Source: Petrolisthes cinctipes
Taxonomy: Eukaryota; Arthropoda; Malacostraca; Decapoda; Porcellanidae
Assembly: GCA_033782935.1 (NCBI GenBank)
Contig: JAWQEG010000723.1
Coordinates: 124,001-188,000, forward strand
Reading direction: 5' to 3'
DNA: 64,000 nt
Part shown: in pieces, positions 22,346 through 31,642 of the stretch
Numbering within the stretch: the stretch's first letter is position 1
Layout: each line of letters opens with the position of its first letter
Notes under the pieces: model-generated
What the model saw: only the letters and a program-made list of their open reading frames with translations
The model's database searches: none
What the model was told of the DNA's origin: nothing
Position numbers and translations under genes: made by a program

Positions 22346-24056
22346 TTTTGTTATCGCCACACAGCCAAGCTATTTTCCCACTTGTATCACCTTATCACTC
22401 AGAAATAAGAGAGAGAGAAATAGTGATAACCACTGCACACATTTTAATAATAATAATGATAATATGTAATTACAGAAAAAGAAGAAAAATTGGCCAATTG
22501 TCAACTTGTGACCGTTATTGTACAGTAGCTCACGTCCTCACCTCACTGACAGACACACAGTAGTGACTCGGTAGCTGCCAAGCTGGTGTGTTGTAGAGTA
22601 TCGCTCAAATGAATTTTTTTTTTTCTTTAATTACATATATATAGTATTTTCCTCCCAAATGACATGCATGACAAATCACACTGTATCTAATAATGTATAA
22701 CATATTCTGTTTGTAGGAAACCTATAGTCGCAAATAAAAGAAATAAAATAATTGTATATAAACTTCTCCCCTCCTTGACTCGCGCTCCCTCATCTCCCTC
22801 CCTCCACCAACTCTATACTAATAAATATTTCTTGACACTCCTACCAATCCTACTATTTATAGCGAAATCATGATGAAAAGTAAGGAAATTTGGTTCAGCG
22901 AGGCACACATTTCTTTTATTTTAAGTGTGAATATCAGTGAGTGATGTGTACTAGTGTAGCCTAATATATGAAGTTAAAAACCCTCTCGACAATGATGTGG
23001 GAAAACTAATAAGTTACTTCTATCTCGTAATATACCAGCCCAGATAGCGACCTTCTTATCTCATGTTTGGTAGGTAACTGAAAGTTTCAAGGACTTGTGA
23101 AGTGAAAGGATAATGCCCGTTAGATTTGCAAAAGACTTTTACGTCATCTGTATCTGCAATATTATCGTGTTTTTTTAGTTCAATGAATACCCAATGCCTG
23201 TCTATTTGTGCGGAACAGCATTATAATATTGTTATTAACATGAATGTTGTTTAAATTACTTAGTACGGCAAAGTATTATTATAAAATTAAACGATAAACA
23301 ACAAAATTTTCAATTGATGGGGATAGGGGGAGGTGGGGGCCTGAGAAGTAGCATGCCAGCTGTGAGCGTTTCATTTAATTTCGTCTGTCCACATAACTTC
23401 ATCCATATATATTCACATGTACCCACACATGTAGCCAGCCATTTTGTAATTTCCTAACAACCAATTGTCGATCCAACTAGTTGAGAATAACCTACAATGA
23501 TTTGGAATACCTGGTACTCACCCAAGAGTATTCACCATTTGGCTATCATCCTCCATTAAGAGAACGATGGGAAATAACGAGCTGAAGGAGAGATTTGAGG
23601 ACGACGTGATTGTGTGTGGTTACTTTATGGAAGTGTGAAGCGAATTGAACTAAGAAGTGCGGCTGTAGTGTGTCCAATGCGAGGTGCTCTCTTAATATCC
23701 TATCTAAAATACACATTAGTCATATATGCAAATATAAGTTAACGACGTAATTATATAATTCCTATAATTATCCACTTCATGATAACGTATACAATTCGAG
23801 GAATAAACTTCGCTAGGTATAATTATTTCATTCTGTAATAAATACGTGCGAGGGATACGGACGCGATTACACGGTTGAAGGACGCTACAGTAGTTCCGCA
23901 TTCCTTTCATAGGGGCGCTGGGTGTGCAAATTCATATTTCTACCGTATTCAATGGAGATACGGAAGCTAGCTAACATATAAGTGAATGATCAACTTCGAC
24001 TAGTTATTTATCTTTATGCTACGAATTTTATTATGCCACGACCATCGACTCGTGAC
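22346..24056. other. Non-coding right part of the composite insertion
   Basis: No gene is supported. 23450-24056 is related to 42240-42885 in the other gene copy, the 3' part of the outer repeat, and ends TTATGCCACGACCATCGACT followed by CGTGAC. The region 22346-23450 is unassigned. Confidence 0.55.
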
Positions 24057-24233
24057 TCACTCAATGTCCGTATTTGAAAACGTAACATACATCAACTAAC
24101 CTTTTCATGATACCTCACTTTGTACATCAAATTGCCCTCTTCCTTTACCCTTACTTTCCCTGTCCCCCTGTTCATCGCTTTGCACATCCCTAAGGTTCTA
24201 TTTTCATCTCCCCACATTACCCAACTGGTGCAG

Positions 24234-24340
24234 GAGTTCGGAAACAAACAAAAGAATGCGAAGAACACTGAGGCCACAGCTCTCGACCTGCTCAAGACAC
24301 CCGTCCTTAGACTCCGATTCCTCGTCCTCTGTGTAATGTG
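24234..24340 (+). CDS. SLC22-family transporter copy 1, exon 7
   Basis: The acceptor is GGTGCAG, phase 0 in, with donor GTATGT at phase 2. The exon encodes the end of the large cytoplasmic loop and the start of helix 7 (ATALDLLKTPVLRLRF, VLCVMW). D-L-x-x-T-P-x-x-R is conserved at this position across SLC22 proteins. It is 107 nt long, as in copy 2. Differences from copy 2 include E for Q and L for H. Confidence 0.9.
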
Positions 24341-24470
24341 GTATGTAATAGGGAGTATTTGCAAACGTAGTTTACCACCAGGAGCTTCAAAAGTTCTAAT
24401 GATGTACAAAATTGTTGAGATTGTACTAATTAATATTTAACTGGTGTACTATATATATATATATATATAG

Positions 24471-24793
24471 TGTTACGGTGTGACATATCTTCATTACCCA
24501 TACAGGGGAAAGCTTAAGCTTATGTCACATTGTCATTATGTTTTAGTAGTGTAAACATCTTCACTATTATGTGAAGATGTGAATATTGTATGTTGTTATA
24601 TTCCTAGGGTAGTTCCAGGTTACCCCTATATTGTGGTATATAGTTTAGGAATATATTGTAGACAGAGGAAGCTCAAGGGGAAGCTCAAGAGATAGAGAAA
24701 GATAAATAAAGCTTTGTGTTTGATTTGCCCCTCTTCCTCCATATAATTAATCTGATTACGTGCCTCAGTCTACCCGGGACTGAGGACGTAACA
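24471..24793 (+). repeat. 5' LTR of LTR element 1
   Basis: It begins TGTTACGGTG and ends GACGTAACA, a short inverted repeat with TG..CA ends. It matches 26337-26675. It is followed, after a few bases, by TGGGGGCCTGTCCGGGAT (about 24799), close to the tRNA-Pro primer-binding sequence used by many retroviruses. Confidence 0.88.
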
Positions 24794-24848
24794 GAAATTG
24801 GGGGCCTGTCCGGGATTCTCGATTTGAAGATTTATCGAGAAAGAGTCA

Positions 24849-26249
24849 TGGATTATGCAAGAAAAGTAGCGCAGGAAATCCATAGTGAAGTAATGGAAGA
24901 GTGGCACCAGAAAGGTGTACTAACGAAAGGTATGGAGTACGAGCAGGAGATGAAGCTCTTGCGGCTCCTCCTGAAGAAAGAAAAGGAGGAGACAGCTCAA
25001 TTGGAGCTTGAGTTAAAAAAACTGGAGGCCAGAAATAGAGGCCCAGCTGAAAATAAAGTGAACTTCCTTGTGTCAGAGGAAAAAGAAGCAGAGGAAGAAA
25101 CTGCTGAAAACACTGAAGAAGAAACTGCTGAAAACATTGATGAAGAAACTGCTGAAAACAACACTGAGGAAGAAACCACTGAAAACAATGTGGAAGAAAT
25201 AAGTGAAGAAGAATTAGAAGAATACGATGTGGAGGAAGAGTGTGAGGAAGACATCGATAACGAGGGAGATGCAAAATCCAAAAAGAAGAAGGCTAAGAAA
25301 ACTTCAACCAAGGAAGAAACATCACCCAGGGAAGAAACATCACCAACAGAAGCAATTGAAGAGACTGCAAAGGTTGAGTCATCCGAGGCCAAGACTGGTG
25401 GGGCTACAGAAAGTGTTAAAAAGAAAAAGGAAAGAAAGAAGGTTGAAAAGGTTGAAAAGGAGGAGAAGCAGGAGAAGAACAATGAAAAGGAGGAAGAAGG
25501 CCACCAGGACAGTGAAGGGAATGACGACGGCAAGAAGAAGAAAAAGAACTCCAAGAAACCAGTTCACAAGAAGACAAGGAAATCAGCTCATCACGTGTCA
25601 AGGAGCGCCAACAGACAAAAACATTGAGCCCGAAATCGAAGAACAGCTAGGCAAACTAAACCACCAGATGGTTGTGCTTCACCACAAGTTATGGAAAATT
25701 GAACCCAAAACAATGAGCAACCCCCAATACAAGGAAACATTCCAGCTCATCAGTAAACTATTGAGGGATGGCAGCAGGCTCGAGAAGCGCTTGTTGGATG
25801 AAAATAGTAGTGATGAAGTAAAAGAAAATGATGAAGAAAAGGAAGAAAAAGACGATGATGACGACGAAGAGAGCAGCGTTGATGATAATGACGACGACGA
25901 TGATGTTGACAGTGATGATGAGTACCTGATGGAGGACGATGAAGTGGAAGACCAGCAGATGGAAGATGAAGACGACGACGACGACGAAGACGATAATGGA
26001 AAAGTGGTGATTGATGAAAGTGATGATGATGCTGAGGAGATGGAAGAAGAAGAAGAAGAAGGAGAAGAAAAGGAAAATGAAGTTGAAGAAAATGAAGAAG
26101 TTGAAGAAGGAAATAAAGTTGAAGAAGAAGATGGTGAAGTTGAAGAAAGTGATGATGAAGATGATGAAGATTATGAATATTATGATGATGATGATGATAA
26201 TGGCGATTATGAAGGTGATGAGGAATTGTGGGAAAAGGATATACAATAG
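24849..26249 (+). pseudogene. Acidic/lysine-rich protein of LTR element 1, frameshifted
   Basis: The frame starts ATGGATTATGCAAG just inside the primer-binding site. Residues 1-60 or so are a charged helix (ARKVAQEIHSEVMEEW ... MKLLRLLLKKEKEE). Then come repeats of the type ETAENxEEETAEN, a lysine block (KSKKKKAKK, KKKKERKKVEK), a short hydrophobic-patterned region (EIEEQLGKLNHQM ... TFQLISKLLRDGSRLEKRLL) and a long D/E tail. An 8-base deletion relative to element 2 near 25610 breaks the frame (stop at 25625-25627) and the protein continues in another frame to 26249. No homologue is recognised. Charge organisation resembles histone-chaperone or nucleolar acidic proteins, but that is only composition. 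Confidence 0.7.
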
Positions 26250-26336
26250 AAAGTGATAAAATATCCACCCTGTATTATAAAGATGTAGATGTGAGCCCTC
26301 CTAAGGGAGAACTCACATCTAAAATTGCAAAGGGGG

Positions 26337-26671
26337 TGTTACGGTGTGACATATCTTCACTACCCATACAGGGGAAAGCTTAAGCTTATGTCACATCGTC
26401 ATTATGTTTTAGTAGTGTAAACATCTTCACTATTATGTGAAGATGTGAATATTGTATGTTGTTATATTCCTAGGGTAGTTCCAGGTTACCCCTATATTGT
26501 GGTATATAGTTTAGGAATATATTGTAGACAGAGGAAGCTCAAGGGGAAGCTCAAGAGATAGAGAAAGATAAATAAAGCTTTGTGATTATAAAGCTTTGTG
26601 TTTGATTGGACACTCTTCCTCCCCATTATATATCTGATTACGTGCCTCAGTCTACCCGGGGCTGAGGACGT

Positions 26672-26675
<4 letters not shown>
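26337..26675 (+). repeat. 3' LTR of LTR element 1
   Basis: Same ends and nearly the same sequence as 24471-24793, preceded by a purine-rich tract. It contains an AATAAAGCTTTGTG segment that could serve as the polyadenylation region. Confidence 0.87.
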
Positions 26676-26768
<93 letters not shown>

Positions 26769-26856
26769 AATAAATCACTTGGGGCACGTGATCCTTGTGG
26801 ATTTACGCATATATATGCAAATAAATCACTTGGGGCACGTGATCCTTGTGGATTTA

Positions 26857-26947
<91 letters not shown>
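26676..26947. repeat. (TA)n tract split by two copies of a 50-bp unit
   Basis: Alternating TA runs occupy about 26676-26764 and 26862-26947. Between them are two direct copies of a unit beginning TATATGCAAATAAATCACTT and ending GTGGATTTACGCA. The tract lies between two LTR elements of opposite orientation. Confidence 0.93.
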
Positions 26948-26951
<4 letters not shown>

Positions 26952-27471
26952 ACGTCCCCAGTCCCGGGCCGACTGAGGCACGCAATCAGATTAATCACAA
27001 ACAAAAGGAAGTGCAAACTTAAACACTTGTAAAGCTTCTAAGCTTTATTTTGTCCTTCTTTTCTCCAAAGCCTATATCTTTATCTCACCCAATTCTTAGC
27101 TCCAAAAGCTCTGATCTTACCCTCCGATCTTACCACACCACACACCTTTTACAATGTCCTCCTAAACTCTATATAACATTTTATAGGCATCCTAGAACTA
27201 CTCTTGGAATATAACAAAATAAAGTAGTGACATCTTCTACCTAGTAGTGAAGATATCAACACACACTTCTGTACCAAAATACAATGACGATGTGACATAA
27301 TCCGGGTAGTGAAGATATATCACATCATACTCTTCTTCCACCCAATAGTGAAGATGTTAACATACATTTCTCTACCAAACATAAAGGGCGATGCGACATA
27401 ATCCTTCCCTGTATGGGTAGTGAAGATGTCACACCATAACAAATGGGTAGTGAAGATGTCACACCGTAACA
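26948..27471 (-). repeat. 3' LTR of LTR element 2
   Basis: It is 524 bp, matching 28845-29368 in length and sequence. On the - strand it runs TGTTACGG...GACGTAATA. It includes a repeated GGGTAGTGAAGATGTCACAC unit near its outer end. Confidence 0.87.
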
Positions 27472-28681
27472 CCCCCTTTCCAATTTTTAGATGTGAGTTC
27501 TCCCTTAGGAGGAGTCTCATCGTACATTGTTATAACACATGGTGGATAAATTATAATTTTCTCTGCTATTTCTTTGTCCCAGAATTCGTCATCATCTTCA
27601 TCATCACCATCATTATCATCATCATCATCATAATCTTCATAATCGTCATCATTTTCATCATCATCACTTTCTTCTTCAACTTCATAATTTTCTTCTTCAA
27701 TTTCATTTTCTTCAACTTCATTTTCTTCTTCAACTTCAATTTCTTCTTCAACTTCATTTTCTTCTTCAACTTCTTCATCTACTTTATTTTCTTCTTCTAC
27801 TTCATCATCATTTTCTTCTACTTCATAATTTTCTTCTTCTACTTCATCACTACTATTCTCATCCAACAAGCGCTTCTCGAGCCTGCTGCAGTCCCTCAAT
27901 AGTTTACTGATGAGCTGGAATGTTTCCTTGTATTGGGGGTTGCTCATTGTTTTGGGTTCAGTTTTCCATAACTTGCGGTGAAGCACAACCAACTGGTGGT
28001 TTAGAGTGCCTAGCTGTTCTTCGATTTTGGGCTCAACATTTAGGGCTGTGGCTTTGTTGGCGCTCCTTGACACGTGATGAGCTGATTTCCTTGTCTTCTT
28101 GTGAACTGGTTTCTTTGAGTTCTTTTTCTTTTCCTCACCGTTGTCCTGGTGGCCTTCTTCCTCCTTTTCATTGCTCGCCTCCTCCTTCTCCTCCTTTTCC
28201 ATCTCCTCTTCAACCTTCTTTCTTTCCTTTTTCTTTTTAACACTTTCTGTAGCTTCACCAGTCTTGGCCTCGGATGACTCAACCTTTGCAGTCTCTTCAA
28301 TTGCTTCTGTTGGTGATGTTTCTTCCTTGGTTGAAGTTTCCTTAGCCTTCTTCTTCTTTTTGGATTTAGCATCTTCCTCGTTATCGATGTCTTCCTCACA
28401 CTTTTCTTCCACATCGTATTCTCCTAATTCCTCTTCACTTATTTCTTCCACATTGTTTTCAGTGGTTTCTTCCTCAGCGTTGTTTTCAACAGTTTCTTCA
28501 TCAATGTTCTCAGTAGTTTCTTCCTCTGCTTCTTTTTCCTCTGACGCAAGGAAGTTCCTTTTATTTTCAGCTGGGCCTCTATTTCTGGCCTCCAGCTTTT
28601 TTAACTCAAGCTCGAATTGAGCTGTCTCCTCCTTTTCTTCAGGAGGAGCCGCAAGAGCTTCATTTCCTGCTCGTACTCCAT
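27459..28681 (-). pseudogene. Acidic/lysine-rich protein of LTR element 2
   Basis: The main frame (28451-27459, 330 codons) covers, without interruption, the lysine block, the middle helical segment (PKIEEQLGTLNHQLVVLHRK ... LLRDCSRLEKRLLDEN) and the D/E tail. It then runs past the D/E tail into VITMYDETPPKGELTS, ending at the edge of the LTR. The N-terminal part from a likely ATG at 28681 (MEYEQEMKLLRLLLKK) is in another frame owing to a 4-base deletion near 28640. So both known copies are broken, at different places, and a complete parent frame must have joined the two parts. Confidence 0.7.
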
Positions 28682-28844
28682 TTTTCTTTCTCGATCACTC
28701 TTCCAATCGAGAATCTCTTCAACTCCTCTCAAAATCTTCTCAAGAAATCTTCAATATTTTCTCAAGAATCCTCTCAACTCCTCTCAAAATCTTCGCAAGA
28801 AATCTTCCATATTTTCTCAAGAATCCCGGACAGGCCCCCAATTC

Positions 28845-29368
28845 TGTTACATCCCCAGTCCCGGGCCGACTGAGGCACGCAATCAGATTAATCACAAACA
28901 AAAGGAAGAGCAAACTTAAACACTTGTAAAGCTTCTAAGCTTTATTTTGTCCTTCTTTTCTCCAAAGCCTATATCTTTATCTCACCCAATTCTTAGCTCC
29001 AAAAGCTCTGATCTTACCCTCCGATCTTACCACACCACACACCTTTTACAATGTCCTCCTAAACTCTATATAACATTTTATAGGCATCCTAGAACTACTC
29101 TTGGAATATAACAAAATAAAGTAGTGACATCTTCTACCTAGTAGTGAATATATCAACACACACTTCTGTACCAAAATACAATGACGATGTGACATAATCC
29201 GGGTAGTGAAGATATATCACATCATACTCTTCTTCCACCCAATACTGAAGATGTTAACATACATTTCTCTATCAAACATAAAGGGCGATGCAACATAATC
29301 CTTCCCTGTATGGGTAGTGAAGATGTCACACCATAACAAATGGGTAGTGAAGATGTCACACCGTAACA
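28845..29368 (-). repeat. 5' LTR of LTR element 2
   Basis: Same length as the partner LTR (524 bp) with few differences, which suggests a recent insertion. Ends TGTTAC at 28845 and GTAACA at 29368. Confidence 0.87.
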
Positions 29369-29384
29369 ATATATATATATATAT

Positions 29385-29600
29385 TCTCTTAAACAAACGA
29401 GGTTAAAGGAAATGGCTTGTTCTGCATTTATGAGTTTATTATTTATGTTTTCAATAGCTCTTACAGTTTTTCTTAAATCTTCACTTAGATAGTGGATAAG
29501 TGAGGCAAATATTGAGTTGTTGGGGGAGGTCGACGTTTCGTCCAGTACATTGGACATCTGGGTGGGTGAGAGGTATTTAACTGTTTTCCGTATGTGAGGT
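29385..29600 (-). mobile_element. Penelope-like or related fragment with hammerhead-like motif
   Basis: On the - strand the sequence CAGATG TCCA-loop-TGGA CGAAAC GTC (29561-29530) has the order of a hammerhead ribozyme core, with a perfect four- to five-pair stem II around ATGTAC. It is followed by a frame reading SPNNSIFASLIHYLSEDLRK. Fragments with such a motif are known from Penelope-like retroelements. No RT is present here. Confidence 0.5.
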
Positions 29601-29687
29601 AGTTTTTCTCATTACACATTGACCCAAACGGATTCATATAAGTATGACCCTAATCACTCCTTCCCACATCTGTCTTTTTTCTTACAG

Positions 29688-29902
29688 GTTGGTGATAATT
29701 CTGGCATATGATGGACATGTCAGGAACTCAGAACACATTGGCAGCAATGTCTTTGTATCCTTTACCCTGGTGGGCTTCGTCGAACTACCAGCAGACTTCT
29801 TGACCATGGTGCTGGTGGAAAAGGTTGGCAGACGTCACACTACCTCCATCACTCTAGTACTCAGCGGGGTGGCCTGCCTGGTCATAGCTGCTATTCCTGA
29901 GA
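29688..29902 (+). CDS. SLC22-family transporter copy 1, exon 8
   Basis: The acceptor is CTTACAG and the donor is GTAAGT. It enters at phase 2 (completing W) and leaves at phase 1. The exon encodes most of helix 7, an extracellular loop, helix 8, the second MFS signature loop (VEKVGRRHTTS) and helix 9 (LVLSGVACLVIAAIPE). The protein sequence is identical to exon 8 of copy 2, and both are 215 nt. Confidence 0.93.
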
Positions 29903-30354
29903 GTAAGTCCAGTGGAAGATGTATGAAAAACTGGGAATGAAGAGTGCCATCGGAAGGGATGTGTAAAATGAATGGGAATGGTGGAATGTATGGTGCCAGT
30001 TTAATGAATGAAAAAATTTCTGAACTCCACAGTACAAAGCTAAAACCAGACGAAAGTATAAGAACTAGGTGCAAGAAAAAAAATATAAAAAGATAGGTAT
30101 AAATGAACTGTAGATATAAATAAAATGATTACAGTTTGGTAATGTCCCTCTCTCTTTCCCTAACAATAAGATCAATTAACTATCCAATGCCAAGAGAAGC
30201 ACAAAATATGTATCTACAAAAGGAGGCAACTTACAGTCAGTGGAACAAGCCATGCAGGGATGAGATACACTCTCTTAACCTAACCTTACTCAACCTAACC
30301 TGATTCTCACCATGGCCGTTCCTCTTACCATAACCGCACCATTATTTCCCGCAG

Positions 30355-30536
30355 CGTACACAACCAGTATTATGGCTCTAGCAGTGACGGGCCGCTTCTT
30401 GATAACAATGTCCATCAATGTAGGCCAACAATACCCAGTGGAGGTCCTGCCGACGGTAGCCAGGGGTTCCGGTGCTGGGCTCATTCACACTCTGGGCAAT
30501 CTTTCTGGTTTTATATCACCTTACGTTGTCTACCTG
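30355..30536 (+). CDS. SLC22-family transporter copy 1, exon 9
   Basis: The acceptor is CCCGCAG and the donor is GTAAGT. The exon carries helix 10 (IMALAVTGRFLITMSINVG), the conserved loop VEVLPTVARG, which corresponds to the E-x-x-P-T-x-x-R of the family, and the start of helix 11. It is 182 nt in both copies. S replaces T of copy 2 at two places (GSGAG against GTGAG; NLSGF against NLTGF). Confidence 0.93.
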
Positions 30537-30887
30537 GTAAGTATTATTATGTGCCTCTTAAGCTTTATTGTTTATGTTATTGGATTCAGAGTCTTTACAC
30601 AGATCTTTATGAGGTCATACAACTAAGCACTGCAGTTTAATGAATTATATGTCAGCCCATTGCATCCCATTTCCTATAACAGATTCTGATTCATCTGTTT
30701 CACTTGACTGTTTGCTAACATATCTAGTCAAAAAGTCCCACCTCGCTATATAAATGATTTAATCGAATAATTATACTATAATATACTGTAGCGTTTTCCT
30801 ATTACTGCAATGTATTCTCCTTTGTTCCACCTGCTACTCTCTATATTTCTCTAATGTTTTATGATTCTCTATTCCATCTCTTCAAAG

Positions 30888-31057
30888 TCTAAGATTGGCC
30901 ACTACCTGCCCTACACCATCCTGGGTTTGGTGTCCATCCTGGGTGGCTCTATCTGTGTGTTGTTGCCAGAGACACTCAATCAGATCCTGCCTGACACACT
31001 CGAGGACGGGGAGACTTTCTTCACGGGACAAGGCTACTGTTACAACCCCTGTGCTGG
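30888..31057 (+). CDS. SLC22-family transporter copy 1, exon 10
   Basis: The acceptor is TTCAAAG and the donor is GTAAGC. It enters at phase 0 and leaves at phase 2. The exon encodes helix 12 (YTILGLVSILGGSICVLL) and the conserved P-E-T-x-x-x-x-L-P-D-T-x-E-D motif that closes the SLC22 fold, then a short tail with GYCYNPC. Protein sequence is identical to copy 2. Confidence 0.93.
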
Positions 31058-31245
31058 GTAAGCTGATGGAGGAATGAGTGTGATGGTCGAGTGGGTGTGA
31101 TAAACAACCGCCGAAAATATTGTGAATATAGTGTTCGTCAATATGTGGTTTCAGAATGGGAGATAAGATGGGTAACTTGGCTCTGAACATATCCGGGTTG
31201 TACTTGTTCAGGATAAAATTTTCTCTAAACTTAATTCCCTTAAAG

Positions 31246-31381
31246 ATCCAGGAACGAGGATGGTGACAGAGAGATCGAGCAATACACTGACAGCAACAGC
31301 ACGTTCCAGGACCTTAATTCGGATGCAGAGAACACCGGGAGGATACCACAAGAGGAAGAAGTGAGGGAGAGAGTTGCATAG
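31246..31381 (+). CDS. SLC22-family transporter copy 1, terminal exon 11
   Basis: The acceptor is CTTAAAG; two bases carried over plus A complete a glycine. The exon encodes a hydrophilic 45-residue cytoplasmic tail ending EEEVRERVA and the TAG stop at 31379-31381. It is 136 nt in both copies, but the tail is the most divergent part of the protein: IEQYTDSNSTFQDLNSD here against LEHHTYIDSTFQALIST in copy 2. Confidence 0.88.
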
Positions 31382-31642
31382 ACGGTGGAGGAGACGCGGC
31401 GGGTGTAGGCGAGAAGTGAAAATGAAATTGTAGAAAAGTGTCTGTATTGTATTGTGCAGAAAAGAACGGGAAAATGGTGTTAGGGAGAAACAGGAAGATA
31501 AATGGAAAGAGAGGGTAATACAAGAATGTAGAGGGGAGAAGAAGAGAGGGGATGATAAGACCTTGGAAGAGAGAGAATGAGAATAAAACCGACAATCATT
31601 AATTCCTTCACACCCATGTCAACAAAGCCACACGTAAGCCCC
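31382..31642 (+). other. Likely 3' UTR of copy 1
   Basis: Homology with copy 2 continues past the stop to about 31643 (54184 in copy 2), marking the 3' end of the duplicated block. It contains AATAAA at 31582-31587. Confidence 0.6.
31582..31587 (+). terminator. Candidate polyadenylation signal AATAAA, gene copy 1
   Basis: AATAAA lies about 200 bases after the stop codon in the conserved 3' block. At the aligned site copy 2 reads AGTAAA (54127-54132), a weaker variant. Confidence 0.5.

Larger units (their letters stand above)
3932..24056. mobile_element. 20 kb composite insertion in gene 1 intron 6
   Basis: The insertion is flanked by TCACTC at 3926-3931 and 24057-24062. The paralogous intron has a single TCACTC followed directly by AATGTCCG (51726-51731), which is an unoccupied site. 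The element starts TGTAGCGATAGG and ends CGACTCGTGAC. Its own sequence (3932-4335, roughly 9390-9960, and roughly 23450-24056) is related to 41515-42885 in gene 2 intron 3. The rest is younger elements nested inside it. The class of the outer element is unknown: 6-bp duplication, no recognisable coding region, no clear terminal inverted repeat. Confidence 0.8.
24471..26675 (+). mobile_element. Non-autonomous LTR retrotransposon 1
   Basis: It consists of two LTRs, a primer-binding site, an internal region with a single acidic-protein frame, and a purine tract (AAAATTGCAAAGGGGG) just before the 3' LTR. No protease, RT or integrase motif was found in the 1.54 kb interior. It is inserted in a (TA)n tract in intron 7, absent from the same intron of gene 2. 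The 3' LTR carries a small internal duplication (AAAGCTTTGTG) not in the 5' LTR. Confidence 0.85.
26948..29368 (-). mobile_element. Non-autonomous LTR retrotransposon 2
   Basis: This is the same family as element 1 but in the opposite orientation, with longer LTRs of 524 bp each. The primer-binding site GGGGGCCTGTCCGGGATTC lies just inside the 5' LTR on the - strand (about 28822-28840). A purine run, the reverse complement of CCCCCTTTCCAATTTTTAG, precedes the 3' LTR. Only the acidic protein is encoded. Confidence 0.85.

Noticed and set aside
24997..26268. Long antisense frames opposite the acidic protein (serine/phenylalanine- or histidine-rich)
   Set aside because: GAA/GAT-rich codons are open in all frames on the other strand. 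The composition mirrors the sense strand and no motif is present.
26598..27032. Open frames of YIYIYI on both strands across 26598-27032, and similar ones at 34991-35408 and 35920-36279
   Set aside because: They are translations of (TA)n microsatellites and carry no coding signal.
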